Source of the DNA: Segnochrobactrum spirostomi
GTDB taxonomy: Bacteria > Pseudomonadota > Alphaproteobacteria > Rhizobiales > Segnochrobactraceae
DNA length: 64,000 nt
NCBI RefSeq assembly: GCF_009600605.1
Contig: NZ_VWNA01000002.1
Span: 1 to 64,000 of the forward strand
Reading direction: 5' to 3'
This document shows positions 1 to 8,623 of the stretch, one piece after another. The notes under the pieces were generated by a model. The model had not been told where the DNA came from and searched no databases. It was given only the letters and a program-made list of their open reading frames with translations. The stretch's first letter is position 1. Every line of letters begins with the position of its first letter. Position numbers and translations under genes: made by a program.

Positions 1-930
1 ATGAGCACGGGTCCCCTCGCGTGGCGCGCCGCCACGCTGTCGGGTGTCGCGGCCCCGACCCGCCGCACCGGCGCGGGCCGTCGCTTCGCCGCTCTCCCCG
101 CCGCCTTGAGACGGCTGCCGTGGACGGGATATGTCGCGCTCGCCGGTCTCGCGCTCTACACGGCGCTCGCGCTCGCCGCGCCGCTGATCGCGCGCTATTC
201 GCCGACCGACGTGTTCGTCGGCGGGCCTTTCGACCCGCCGTCCGCGGACTTCTGGCTCGGCACCGACGCGCTCGGCCGCGACGTGGCGAGCCGCGTCCTG
301 TTCGGCGGCCGCACCGTCCTCGTCAGCGCCTGCTCGGCCGCGGCGCTCTCGGCTCTGCTCGGCGGCGCCTTGGGCCTCCTGCTCGGGATCAAGGGCGGGC
401 TCGTCGACGAGATCGCGATGCGCGCCCTCGAGATCGTCATGAGCATCCCGCCCATCATCTTCGCGCTCCTGATCGTCGGGATCTTCGGGTCGAGCCTGTG
501 GCTCGTGGTGGCGACGGTCGGTCTTCTCTTCGTGCCGAACGTCACCCGTGTCACCCGGGCCGCGACGCTCGCCCTCGTCGCCGAAGACTTCGTCGCCGCC
601 GCGCGAGCGCGGGGCGAAGGCACGCTCTCGATCGCCTTCCACGAGTTGATGCCGAACATCGCCGGCACGATCCTGGTCGAATTCTCGATCCGCTCCGGCT
701 TCGCGGTCCTGTTCATCGGCGGTCTCGGCTTTCTCGGCTTCGGCGCGGCACCGCCCTCGCCGGATTGGGGCCTGATGATCAACGAGAGCCGGGGTTCGCT
801 CGATTCCGCAATCTGGCCCGTGGCGGCGCCGGCGATCGGGATCGCCGTTCTCGTCGTCTGCGTGAACCTCTTCACCGATGCGCTGCTTCGGGTGATCGGC
901 CCCGATGCGCGACGGGGAACCGGAGCATGA
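1..930 (+). CDS. Dpp/Opp-type ABC transporter permease (DppC-like)
   Basis: Inner-membrane permease of a peptide/nickel-class (DppC/OppC) importer. The 309-residue protein has a charged N-terminal tail, a first membrane segment near residues 43-63, and the HWLGTD-like box (FWLGTDALGRD near 83) typical of DppC proteins. The permease EAA loop (VAAARARGEG) lies near residue 200, followed by further membrane segments. The ATG sits exactly at the window edge, so a longer N-terminus cannot be excluded. It overlaps the next ATPase gene by ATGA; the partner permease and binding protein should lie upstream outside the window. With a monooxygenase and a cupin downstream, the substrate is probably a sulfur compound rather than a dipeptide (inference). 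Confidence 0.9.
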   Translation: MSTGPLAWRAATLSGVAAPTRRTGAGRRFAALPAALRRLPWTGYVALAGLALYTALALAAPLIARYSPTDVFVGGPFDPPSADFWLGTDALGRDVASRVLFGGRTVLVSACSAAALSALLGGALGLLLGIKGGLVDEIAMRALEIVMSIPPIIFALLIVGIFGSSLWLVVATVGLLFVPNVTRVTRAATLALVAEDFVAAARARGEGTLSIAFHELMPNIAGTILVEFSIRSGFAVLFIGGLGFLGFGAAPPSPDWGLMINESRGSLDSAIWPVAAPAIGIAVLVVCVNLFTDALLRVIGPDARRGTGA

Positions 931-1967
931 GGGTGGAGGCGCGGGACGTGCGGGACGCCGTCGCTGCCATCGACGGCCTCGACGTCGATTATGGGCGGCC
1001 GGGCGCCTGGCGGCCGGTGCTGCGGTCGGTCGATCTCACGATCGCGCCGGGGGAGCGGGTCGCTCTGATCGGAGAATCCGGCAGCGGCAAATCCACCCTC
1101 GCCTCGCTGCTGCTCGGCGAACGCCGCGAGGACCGCCGGCTTGCCGCGGGGCGCGTGACCGTGCTCGGCCACGACGTCTTTGCGCTCGACCGGCGCAGCT
1201 TGCAGCGCCTGCGCGGCCGCCGCGTCGCCCTGGTGCCGCAGAATGGCGGCGCCTCGCTGACGCCGACGCGCCGGATCGCGGCCCATTTCTCCGAGACCCT
1301 GCGGACCCATCGCCCCGACCTCGACCGCCGGGCGCGCCGGGCGCGGACGATCGAACTGCTCGGCGAGGTCGGCCTTCCGGCACCGGAGGCGGCGCCGCGG
1401 CTCTATCCGCATCAATTCAGCGGGGGACAGCAGCAGCGGATCGCGCTGGCCTTGGCGATGTCCGGCGACCCCGACCTGCTCGTCCTCGACGAACCGACGA
1501 CGGGCCAGGACGCCGTCACCCGGCGTGCGCTTCTGTCGCTGCTGCGGGCGCTGTCGGCGCGGCGGGGCACGACGATGCTGTTCGTCTCCCACGATCTGAC
1601 CGCGGTGGCGCAGCTCTGCGACCGGATCGTCGTGCTCTATGCGGGCGAGATCGTCGAGGATGGTCCGGCCGAGATCGTTCTCTCCGATCCGAGACATCCT
1701 TACACGAAGGCCCTGCTCGCCTCGGCGCCGACGCTCGACGGCCCCCCCGATCCCACGGCGATCCTCGACGGCAGTTCGGGGCCGGACCGCGCCGCGGCCG
1801 GTTGCAGCTTCGCGCCGCGATGCCGTCATGCCGCGCCGGCCTGCCGGGAGCACAGGCCGACCGTCGAGACGGTCGGGCCGCGCCATCGCGTCGCCTGCGC
1901 TCTTCATGAGGTGATCGCGGTGGCGTTGCCGCCGGCCTCGAGCGGGAAGTCGAGGGCGACGGCATGA
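927..1967 (+). CDS. Dpp/Opp-type ABC transporter ATPase (DppD-like)
   Basis: First ATPase subunit of the importer begun at base 1, 346 residues. Visible are Walker A GESGSGKS (about 49-56), the signature SGGQQQR (about 165), Walker B LLVLDEP (about 185) and the switch histidine in VSHDLT. The C-terminal tail has the cysteine-rich oligopeptide-transporter extension (CSFAPRC near 293), usual for DppD/OppD. The ATG at 927 is chosen because it overlaps the upstream stop as ATGA and places Walker A at the normal distance. The stop overlaps the next ATPase start in the same way, so the genes are translationally coupled. Confidence 0.92.
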   Translation: MRVEARDVRDAVAAIDGLDVDYGRPGAWRPVLRSVDLTIAPGERVALIGESGSGKSTLASLLLGERREDRRLAAGRVTVLGHDVFALDRRSLQRLRGRRVALVPQNGGASLTPTRRIAAHFSETLRTHRPDLDRRARRARTIELLGEVGLPAPEAAPRLYPHQFSGGQQQRIALALAMSGDPDLLVLDEPTTGQDAVTRRALLSLLRALSARRGTTMLFVSHDLTAVAQLCDRIVVLYAGEIVEDGPAEIVLSDPRHPYTKALLASAPTLDGPPDPTAILDGSSGPDRAAAGCSFAPRCRHAAPACREHRPTVETVGPRHRVACALHEVIAVALPPASSGKSRATA

Positions 1968-2824
1968 CGACGTCGGTGATATCCGCGGGGTCCGGCGTGG
2001 CGGGTTCGGCTCCGCTCCTCGCGCTCGACGATCTCTGGTTCAGGCACCGGCGCGGCACGGCGCCGTGGGCTCTGTCCGGCGTCGGCCTCTCGCTCGACCG
2101 CGGTGAGACCCTCGCGCTGGTCGGGGAGAGCGGGAGCGGCAAGTCGACCCTCGCCCGCCTCGTCGCCGGGTTGATCGTCCCCGAGCGCGGGCGCATCCGG
2201 TTCGAGGGGCGCGACATCGCGGGTTCGGCGGCACGCAGGTCGGCTTCGGCACGACGCCAGATCCAGATCGTCTTCCAGAACCCGGACGCCTCGCTCAATC
2301 CGCGGCACCGGATCGCCACGATCCTCGCCCGTCCGCTGCGCCGCTTCTTCGGGCTCAGGGGCGAATTGCTGCGGGTCCGCATTGAGGCCCTGCTGGCGGA
2401 CGTTCAGCTTCCGCGAGATTATGCCGAGCGCTTTCCGTCCGAACTGAGCGGCGGCGAGCGCCAGCGGGTCGCAATCGCCAGGGCGCTCGCCGCCGAGCCC
2501 TCCATCCTCCTCTGCGACGAGATCACGTCGGCGCTCGACGTCTCGGTGCAGGCCTCGATCCTCGACCTGCTCAAAGGCATTCAGGCCGGCACGGGGCTGT
2601 CGATCCTGTTCATCACCCACGATCTCGCCGTGACGCGTTGGTTCGCCGACCGCGTCGCCGTTCTCTACCGCGGTGCGCTCTGCGAGAGCGGCCCCGTCGA
2701 CGAGATCTTCTCCCCGCCCCATCACCCCTACACGGCCGTCCTGATCGACGCCGTCCGCGGTGCGCCGGAGCCGACCGCCGACGGTCGGCCCGCGCCGGCC
2801 CCGCGTCTGTCCCGGAGTGCCTGA
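1964..2824 (+). CDS. Dpp/Opp-type ABC transporter ATPase (DppF-like)
   Basis: Second ATPase subunit, 286 residues. Walker A GESGSGKS lies near residue 54, the QNPDASLNP Q-loop near 105, the signature LSGGERQR near 163 and the D-loop (EITSALD) near 186. The C-terminus ends soon after the HPYT segment and lacks the full cysteine-rich tail, which is common for DppF-type partners. ATG 1964 overlaps the previous stop, and its own stop (2822-2824) overlaps the ATG of the monooxygenase gene. Importer and enzyme are therefore one transcription and translation unit. Confidence 0.92.
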   Translation: MTTSVISAGSGVAGSAPLLALDDLWFRHRRGTAPWALSGVGLSLDRGETLALVGESGSGKSTLARLVAGLIVPERGRIRFEGRDIAGSAARRSASARRQIQIVFQNPDASLNPRHRIATILARPLRRFFGLRGELLRVRIEALLADVQLPRDYAERFPSELSGGERQRVAIARALAAEPSILLCDEITSALDVSVQASILDLLKGIQAGTGLSILFITHDLAVTRWFADRVAVLYRGALCESGPVDEIFSPPHHPYTAVLIDAVRGAPEPTADGRPAPAPRLSRSA

Positions 2825-4203
2825 TGACCACGTCGCGCAGGATGAAGCTCGGAGCGTCCTTCTATCCGTCCGGCTATCATGTCGCCGGCTGGCGCTATCC
2901 CGGTGCCGTTCCCGACGGCGGTATCAACCTCGCCCACCACATCGAGGTCGCCCAGGGTGCGGAAAAGGCGGGGTTCGATTTCTTCTTCCTGGCCGATATC
3001 AACGGCATCTGGGACCCGGATATCGACGCGGTCTCCTACACCACGTGGAGCGCCAAGTTCGAGCCGCTCACGGTGTTGTCCGCGCTCGCGATGGTGACCT
3101 CGCGCATCGGTCTCGTGGCGACCGCGAGCACGACCTACAACGATCCGTTCAATCTCGCCCGCCGCTTCGCGTCGCTCGACCACATCAGCGGCGGGCGGGC
3201 CGCGTGGAACCTCGTGACCTCCGCGACCGCCTCGGAGGCTGCCAACTTCAGCCGCGACAGCCACCCCGATCATGGCGATCGCTATGCTCGCGCCCGGGAA
3301 TTCGTCGAGGTTGTCACCGGGCTCTGGGACGGCTGGGAGGACGACGCCTACGGCTTCGACCGCGCGAACGGGCGGTGCTTCGACCCCGCGAAGGTGCACC
3401 GGCTCGACCATCGCGGCCCGTTCTTTCAGGTCGCCGGTCCGCTCAACCTGCCCCGGCCGGTGCAGGGCCATCCGGTGATGGTGCAGGCCGGCCTCTCCGA
3501 GGCGGGCCGAGACCTCGCGGCGGCGACCGGCGAGGTACTGTTCACCGCCCAGCCGACGCTCGACGGGGCGAAGGCGTTCTACCGCGACGTGAAGGCGCGC
3601 GTGGTGCGATACGGCCGCGATCCGGCGCATCTCAGCATCATGCCGGGGGCGGTGACGGTGATCGGCCAGACCAAATCGGAGGCCGAGGACCAGATCGCCG
3701 CCCTCAACGGGCTGCTCGAGCCGAAGCCCGGCCTCGCCTTCATGTCTGGGCTGATCGGCGACACCGACCTGTCGCGCTTTCCCCTGGACGAGCCCTTGCC
3801 GCCGCTGCCGAAGACCGAAGGCCCGAAGGGCCGCCAGCAACTCGTGGTCGAGCGTGCCCGGCGCGACGGCGCCACGCTGCGGGAGCTCTACCAGTCGATC
3901 GCCCTGACCAGCAGCCACCGCCTCGTCTACGGCTCGCCGGTCGAGGTCGCCGACCAACTCGAGGACTGGTTCGTCGCGGGAGGCTGCGACGGCTACAACA
4001 TCGCGCCGGCCCACGCGCCGCAGGGTTTTACGGATTTCTTCTCGGCGGTCGTTCCGGAATTGCAGCGCCGGGGCCTCGTCAGAACGCGCTATGAAGGGTC
4101 AACCTTGCGCGAAAATCTCGGTCTGCCCCGCCCGGCCACGCGCTATGCCGCTGCGACTGAAGCGGAACAGACCGCCCCCGACCCGGAGACGATCGCGTCA
4201 TGA
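2824..4203 (+). CDS. FMN-dependent monooxygenase, NtaA/SnaA/DszA family
   Basis: Flavin-dependent (FMNH2) monooxygenase of the luciferase-like superfamily, 459 residues, the usual length for NtaA/SnaA/DszA/DmoA enzymes. Family hallmarks: N-terminal GASFYPSGYH, FFFLADINGIWD (about 52), the LARRFASLDHISGGRAAWN block (about 118-136) and the C-terminal GGCDGYNIAP substrate-domain motif. Such enzymes cleave C-S or C-N bonds in sulfones, sulfides, sulfonates or chelators using FMNH2 from a separate reductase. Start 2824 overlaps the ATPase stop (ATGA), and the stop overlaps the cupin gene. It is more divergent than the other three family members here, so a different substrate is likely; which one I cannot tell. 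Confidence 0.88.
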   Translation: MTTSRRMKLGASFYPSGYHVAGWRYPGAVPDGGINLAHHIEVAQGAEKAGFDFFFLADINGIWDPDIDAVSYTTWSAKFEPLTVLSALAMVTSRIGLVATASTTYNDPFNLARRFASLDHISGGRAAWNLVTSATASEAANFSRDSHPDHGDRYARAREFVEVVTGLWDGWEDDAYGFDRANGRCFDPAKVHRLDHRGPFFQVAGPLNLPRPVQGHPVMVQAGLSEAGRDLAAATGEVLFTAQPTLDGAKAFYRDVKARVVRYGRDPAHLSIMPGAVTVIGQTKSEAEDQIAALNGLLEPKPGLAFMSGLIGDTDLSRFPLDEPLPPLPKTEGPKGRQQLVVERARRDGATLRELYQSIALTSSHRLVYGSPVEVADQLEDWFVAGGCDGYNIAPAHAPQGFTDFFSAVVPELQRRGLVRTRYEGSTLRENLGLPRPATRYAAATEAEQTAPDPETIAS

Positions 4204-4826
4204 CGGATCTCACCCCTTCGATCGTTCGCTTTCTCGCCACGTTGCGCCGCCGCATCGAAGCGGAACCGGGGCACGGACCGGATTTCCTGCGGGAGCGGGA
4301 CGCTCTGCTGTCGGTTTGGCCGTCGGACGATGCGCGGCGCGGGACGCCGGCGACGCCCGTGCGCCTGCCGGCCTGCGCGCACTTTCCAGGCGCCCTTGCG
4401 GCGGCCCTGGACGGGCCGGAACGCGAGATCGCTGCGGCGCTCGCGGCGATCGAGCCCGCCCTCGCCTGGGTCTACGGCTACCCGGCCGATCCGCGACGGC
4501 CGGGTCTCGCGGACGCCATCGCCTTCAGCGACATCGTCGGCGGGCGCGGGCTGCTGCGTGCGGGCGCGATCGGGATCGGCCTGACGCTGATCGCACCGGA
4601 AACGGCCTATCCGAGCCTCGCCCACCCGGCGGTCGAGTTCTACCTCGTGCTGTCGGGCACCGCCTTGTGGACCGCGGGCGCCGCCCCCGAAGCGCCCCGC
4701 CCGCCCGGAAGCCTCATTCTCCACCCCGAGAGCCTTCCGCACGCGATGACGACGGGCTCGGAGCCGCTCCTCGCGGTCTTCACCTGGCACGGCGATATCG
4801 CCTCCCCTTCGGTTTATCTGGACTGA
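4200..4826 (+). CDS. Cupin protein resembling DMSP lyases (DddQ/DddL type)
   Basis: Small cupin of 208 residues whose C-terminal half resembles dimethylsulfoniopropionate lyases, which make dimethyl sulfide and acrylate. The motif YPSLAHPAVEFYLVLSG supplies His142, Glu146 and Tyr148, and LHPESLPHAM supplies His175 and His181. This HxxxExY plus later His pattern is the DddQ/DddL metal site. One difference is seen: the position two before His142, normally His, is Leu140. The ATG overlaps the monooxygenase stop, so it is the last gene of the importer-monooxygenase operon. A true DMSP lyase would fit the sulfur theme, but a related cupin acting on another sulfur compound is equally possible. Confidence 0.62.
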   Translation: MTDLTPSIVRFLATLRRRIEAEPGHGPDFLRERDALLSVWPSDDARRGTPATPVRLPACAHFPGALAAALDGPEREIAAALAAIEPALAWVYGYPADPRRPGLADAIAFSDIVGGRGLLRAGAIGIGLTLIAPETAYPSLAHPAVEFYLVLSGTALWTAGAAPEAPRPPGSLILHPESLPHAMTTGSEPLLAVFTWHGDIASPSVYLD

Positions 4827-4951
4827 TCGCGTTCCCGCCTCGGGGACCCGCTCGGCGGTCTTCGGCGCGGCATGACGACGGCCGAAAGGCCGGCCCGGAG
4901 CGCCTTTGAGTAGGCTTTTCGACGGGGCCGGCGAAGCTTGGAATAAGATAT

Positions 4952-4966
4952 CTATTTTATAAATAG
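4952..4966. promoter_or_regulatory. AT-rich inverted repeat upstream of sfnB-like gene
   Basis: Perfect inverted repeat with 6-base arms, CTATTT-TAT-AAATAG, in an AT-rich patch about 100 bases before the sfnB-like start, in an otherwise very GC-rich sequence. It is followed by ACAATAC, so it contains the string AATAGACAA, close to strings before the genes at 25196 and 42010. Probably a regulator-binding or promoter region (inference). Confidence 0.4.
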
Positions 4967-5064
4967 ACAATACGCTTAAATCGCGCATCGACGATCCGTC
5001 GCGCTGGGGTTGCGCCGACCCGTCCGTCGTCTCTGTACAAAAGAATCCCTCGGAGGTTGCGCTC

Positions 5065-6314
5065 ATGAACGTCACGGTCCCGGTGCCCGAGCCGGTCGTC
5101 GCCCCCGTCGCCTACGTTCCCGAGCCGCCGCGCGAGCCCGCCCACATCATCGCGAGCGACGCCGAGGCGATCGGCATCGCGACCACGCTCGCCCAGCTCT
5201 TCGCCGAGCGCGCCGGCGAGCGTGATCGCGACCGCAGGCTGCCGGTCGGCGAACTCGACATCTTCTCGCGGAGCGGGCTTTGGGGCATCACAGTGCCGCG
5301 GCCCTACGGCGGCGCCGGGGTGTCGCAGGCGACCGTCGCCCAGGTTCTGGAGATTCTCGCCGCCGGCGATTCCTCGATCGCCCAGATCCCGCAGAACCAT
5401 TTCGAGATCATCGATCTCATTCGCCTGACCGGCTCGGAGGCGCAGAAGCGGGAGCTGTTCGGCCTCGTTCTCGAAGGCTACCGCCTCGGCAACGCCTTTT
5501 CCGAATATAAGGGCCGCCATGTCGAGGACTTCCAGACGCGGATCGAGAAGCGCGGCGACGATTATGTCGTGACCGGCGAGAAGTTCTATTCGACGGGCGC
5601 CCTGTTCGCCCACCTGGTGCCGATCGTCGCCCTTGATGCGGATGGCCGGGCCTGGGTCGCCATCGCGGATCGCGGCGCCACCGGCCTCGAAATCGTCGAC
5701 GATTGGTCCGGCTTCGGCCAGCGCACCACGGCGAGCGGCACGGTGCGGCTCCACGAGGTGGTCGTGCCGGCGGCTCGCGTGCTGCCCGCCTACATCGCCT
5801 ACGAGGCGCCGAGCGCGTCGGGGCCGCAGAGCCAGATCGCCCACGCGGCGATCGATGCCGGGATCGCCAAAGGCGCGATCGAGCGGACCATCCGCTTCGT
5901 GCGCGAGCAGGCCCGGCCGTGGATCGACGCCAAGCAGGAGCGGGCCGCCGACGATCCCTACACCATCGCTGCCGTGGGCGAGCTCGAGATCCGGCTCCAC
6001 GCGGCGGAAGCGCTGTTGGAGCGAGCCGGCCGCATCACCGACGCGGCGATCGCCGATCCGACGCCGGCGCGGATCGCGACCGCCAAGGTCGCCGTCGCCG
6101 AAGCCAAGGTGCTGACGACGGAGGTTGCGCTCCTCGCCACCAACAAGCTGTTCGAACTCGCCGGCACCCGGTCGGTGCTCGCGGCGAACCAGCTCGACAG
6201 GCTGTGGCGCGATGCCCGTACCCACACACTGCACGATCCGGTGCGCTGGAAATATCATGCCGTCGGGAACTATTACTTGAACGACGCCGCCCCCCGCTGC
6301 ACTCCTGGATCTGA
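5065..6314 (+). CDS. sfnB: SfnB-family acyl-CoA-dehydrogenase-like monooxygenase, last codons frameshifted
   Basis: FMNH2-dependent enzyme of the SfnB/DszC branch of the acyl-CoA dehydrogenase fold, linked in other bacteria to use of dimethyl sulfone and related sulfur sources. N-terminal helical domain (about 30-150), beta domain with GEKFYSTG (about 172) and DDWSGFGQRTTASGT (about 212), C-terminal helical domain ending HDPVRWKYHAVGNYY. A good Shine-Dalgarno (ggagg, 5052-5056) supports ATG 5065. As given, the frame loses its family-typical ending: after NDAAP it runs on to 6462 over the next gene. Adding one C to the six-C run at 6290-6295 would give NDAAPPLHSWI and a stop at 6312-6314. Sequencing error or a real one-base loss are both possible; only the last residues are affected. 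Confidence 0.85.
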
Positions 6315-6379
6315 CGTCCGATGGCGATCCGGCGGCTGGAACGGTGGGGACCGGCCCGTCTTTTCCGCGAGGCATCATC

Positions 6380-6808
6380 GTGACCACTGCATTCACCCCC
6401 GTCTCGTCGCTGCTGGGAGGCGCCCTGATCGGGCTGTCGGCCGCAATCCTCATCGTCTTTAACGGCCGCATCGCCGGCATCAGCGGCATCGTCAGCCGGC
6501 TTCTGCCGCCCTATCGAGGCGACGACGTCGCGGGCAAGGCGCTCTTCACAATCGGGCTCGTCGCGGCGCCGCTTCTGGTCGAAGCCGCGGGCTTCCGCGT
6601 CGTCCAGACGGTTTCGGGGTCCTTCGGGCTGCTCGCCGTCGCGGGGCTCCTCGTCGGGATCGGCACGGTCGTCGGCAACGGCTGCACCAGCGGTCACGGC
6701 GTGTGCGGTCTCGCCCGCCTGTCACCCCGCTCGCTCGTCGCCACGCTCGTCTTCATGGCGGCCGCGGCGGCGACCGTGTTCGTCACCCGTCACGTCGTCG
6801 GGGGCTGA
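6380..6808 (+). CDS. YeeE/YedE-type thiosulfate transporter, first half
   Basis: Small membrane protein, about 142 residues, matching the N-terminal half of the YeeE/YedE sulfur-transport family. Several hydrophobic segments are visible, plus the family motif GNGCTSGHGVCGLARLSPRS near the C-terminus with two cysteines. In YeeE-type carriers conserved cysteines contact thiosulfate. GTG 6380 is preferred because of a gagg sequence 8 bases upstream and the normal family start; an in-frame GTG at 6344 is an alternative. The second half is encoded 4 bases downstream, so the carrier is split. Neighbours for sulfur oxidation and cysteine synthesis fit thiosulfate or sulfide-equivalent uptake. Confidence 0.82.
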   Translation: MTTAFTPVSSLLGGALIGLSAAILIVFNGRIAGISGIVSRLLPPYRGDDVAGKALFTIGLVAAPLLVEAAGFRVVQTVSGSFGLLAVAGLLVGIGTVVGNGCTSGHGVCGLARLSPRSLVATLVFMAAAAATVFVTRHVVGG

Positions 6809-6812
6809 GATC

Positions 6813-7283
6813 ATGACCCGCCTCGGCCTCGACCGTCTCGTCCAGGGCATCGCCGGTCTCGTGTTTGGGCTCGGGCTCGTCGTCTCGGGCATGATCGACC
6901 CGGCGAAGGTGCTGAACTTCCTCGATTTCGCTGGCACGTGGGACCCGAGCCTCGCCTTCGTCATGGCGGGCGCGGTCGCAATCGCCTTTGTCGGCTTCCG
7001 CGTCGCCGGCGGGCGCGCCCGTCCAATCCTCGCCGAGCGCTTCCATTGGCCGGTCAGCCGGGCGGTTGATCCGCGCGTGATCGTCGGGCCGGCGGTGTTC
7101 GGGATCGGCTGGGGTCTCTCCGGCTTCTGCCCCGGTCCGGCCGTCGCGGCTTTGGGCCTGCTGGCGCCCGGGACCTTCGTCTTCGTCGGCGCCATGCTGA
7201 TCGGCATGGCGATCGCCCGTGCCCTCACCGCCCCGCGCGTGCCGCAGGACCAATCCCACCCGGTCGCCGGCACCCGGCCGTAA
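6813..7283 (+). CDS. YeeE/YedE-type thiosulfate transporter, second half (DUF6691)
   Basis: Second half of the split YeeE/YedE carrier, 156 residues. It has the family signatures GLVVSGMIDPAKVLNFLD near the N-terminus and GIGWGLSGFCPGPA near residue 97, the latter carrying the conserved cysteine. Four or so hydrophobic segments are visible. Adjacent gene pairs of this kind are common in proteobacteria and are thought to assemble into one transporter. It sits 4 bases after its partner and 39 bases before the serine acetyltransferase, which would use the imported sulfur for cysteine (inference). Confidence 0.85.
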   Translation: MTRLGLDRLVQGIAGLVFGLGLVVSGMIDPAKVLNFLDFAGTWDPSLAFVMAGAVAIAFVGFRVAGGRARPILAERFHWPVSRAVDPRVIVGPAVFGIGWGLSGFCPGPAVAALGLLAPGTFVFVGAMLIGMAIARALTAPRVPQDQSHPVAGTRP

Positions 7284-7322
7284 CCGCCGCAATCATGAGG
7301 TGAAGATCATGAGGTCTCGATC

Positions 7323-8231
7323 GTGAAGCCGCTACCGAGCGAGACCGCGGCTTCCGCGGGCTGGGACCTCGACGCCATCGTGGCCGATCTTCGGCGCTCG
7401 CGGGAGGTGCTGCACAACATCCGCCACAAGGGCAGCGTCCGCGAACTGCCCTCGCGCCGGGCGCTCGCGGAGGTCGTGGAGCACCTCTCGGCCGCGCTGT
7501 TCCCAACCCATTTCGGGGCAACGGATCTCACCGACGAGAGCATCGATTATTTCGTCGGCGCGAGCCTCGGCCAGGCCCTGTCTGCGCTCGCCGAGCAGAT
7601 TCGGCGCGGACTTCGCTTCGGTCCGGCTCAGGTCGAAGCCGAGACCGGGCTCGAGGCGAAGGCGGCCGAGATCACCCGCACCTTCGCCCACCAGCTTCCC
7701 GACATCCGCGCCCTTCTCGTCAGCGATCTCCAGGCCGCCTACGAGGGCGATCCCGCCGCGACCAGCTTCGCCGAGATCCTGCTCAGCTATCCCGGCGTGG
7801 TCGCCGTCCTTCATTACCGGCTCGCCCATGCCTTGCACCGCCTGGGCGTGCCCTTCCTGGCGCGGCTCATTTCCAAGATCGCCCACTCCCAGACGGGGAT
7901 CGACATTCACCCCGCCGCCGAGATCGGGTCCGGCTTCTTCATCGACCACGGCACGGGGGTCGTGATCGGCGAGACGGCGATCATCGGCAACCACGTCCGG
8001 CTCTACCATTCGGTGACCCTCGGCGCGAAGCGCTTCGCGGTCGACGAGACCGGCGCCCTCATCAAGGGAAAGCCGCGCCACCCGATCGTCGAGGACGATG
8101 TCGTGATCTATGCCGGCGCCACCGTGCTCGGTCGCATCACCATCGGGCGCGGTGCCGTCATCGGCGGCAATGCCTGGGTCACCCAGGACGTCGCGCCGGG
8201 TGCGGTTCTCCTCAAAGCCGCGTCGGATTGA
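7323..8231 (+). CDS. epsC: Serine O-acetyltransferase EpsC
   Basis: Makes O-acetylserine from serine and acetyl-CoA, the carbon acceptor for sulfide in cysteine synthesis. The 302-residue protein has an alpha-helical N-terminal region (about 1-190) followed by a left-handed beta-helix of hexapeptide repeats: GIDIHPAAEIGSGFFIDHG (about 195), VVIGETAIIG, HSVTLGAK, and ATVLGRITIGRGAVIGGNAW near the end. This is the long EpsC type rather than short CysE. GTG 7323 is used, with gagg 8 bases upstream; no in-frame ATG fits better. This family is a known companion of family 2 encapsulin and cysteine desulfurase genes, which follow 390 bases downstream. Confidence 0.92.
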   Translation: MKPLPSETAASAGWDLDAIVADLRRSREVLHNIRHKGSVRELPSRRALAEVVEHLSAALFPTHFGATDLTDESIDYFVGASLGQALSALAEQIRRGLRFGPAQVEAETGLEAKAAEITRTFAHQLPDIRALLVSDLQAAYEGDPAATSFAEILLSYPGVVAVLHYRLAHALHRLGVPFLARLISKIAHSQTGIDIHPAAEIGSGFFIDHGTGVVIGETAIIGNHVRLYHSVTLGAKRFAVDETGALIKGKPRHPIVEDDVVIYAGATVLGRITIGRGAVIGGNAWVTQDVAPGAVLLKAASD

Positions 8232-8623
8232 TGACACGCGCCGCGGCGCGGCGGGCGATCCGGCCGCGCCGTCGAGACGATCATGGCTTTACACGGTCGC
8301 GACGAGGAATTTGGTTCTCTCAAAAGACCGTGATCGGGATGGAGTAAAACATTTCATAGAGACTTTCCGGCATCCTAATTTTATCTTTGTTTCATTGATT
8401 TCAAGATGTTGACGACGTTCTGCGCAGTGATACGCTTGGTATTGTAGAAGCATAATTCGTCGAAAGCCTCCGCGTAGAGCGCGGATTGTCGAGAGATAAA
8501 GGCGCGATAAGGCGCGCGGGCCGTCTTTTGTGGTCCGTAAGGGAGATGTTCTGTCGGGCGATCTCGACGGACATCCCGCATGACACGCGCCGAACGTTTC
8601 CCCGAGCGAGAGCAAGAGCCAAC
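8232..8623. other. Intergenic region before the encapsulin operon
   Basis: No credible gene. It begins with GC-rich self-complementary sequence (about 8235-8275) that could fold but lacks a T run. It then becomes AT-rich (about 8330-8480), unusual here and suggestive of a promoter for the shell-cargo operon. A weak candidate is TTGACG at 8409-8414 with TACGCT 16 bases further on. A regulator site cannot be assigned. Confidence 0.4.

Noticed and set aside
195-1907. Long open frame on the minus strand across the first two importer genes
   Set aside because: GC-rich DNA gives long antisense frames by chance; the translation is Arg/Pro/Gly-rich without any family pattern, while the plus-strand genes have clear motifs.
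4879-4892. GAAA-tetraloop hairpin CGGCC-GAAA-GGCCG after the cupin gene, considered as a terminator
   Set aside because: Stem is short and there is no T run after it, so a rho-independent terminator cannot be supported.
4900-5064. Sigma-54 (-24/-12) promoter expected for SfnR-controlled sulfone genes
   Set aside because: No TGGCAC-N5-TTGC-like pair could be found upstream of the sfnB-like gene.
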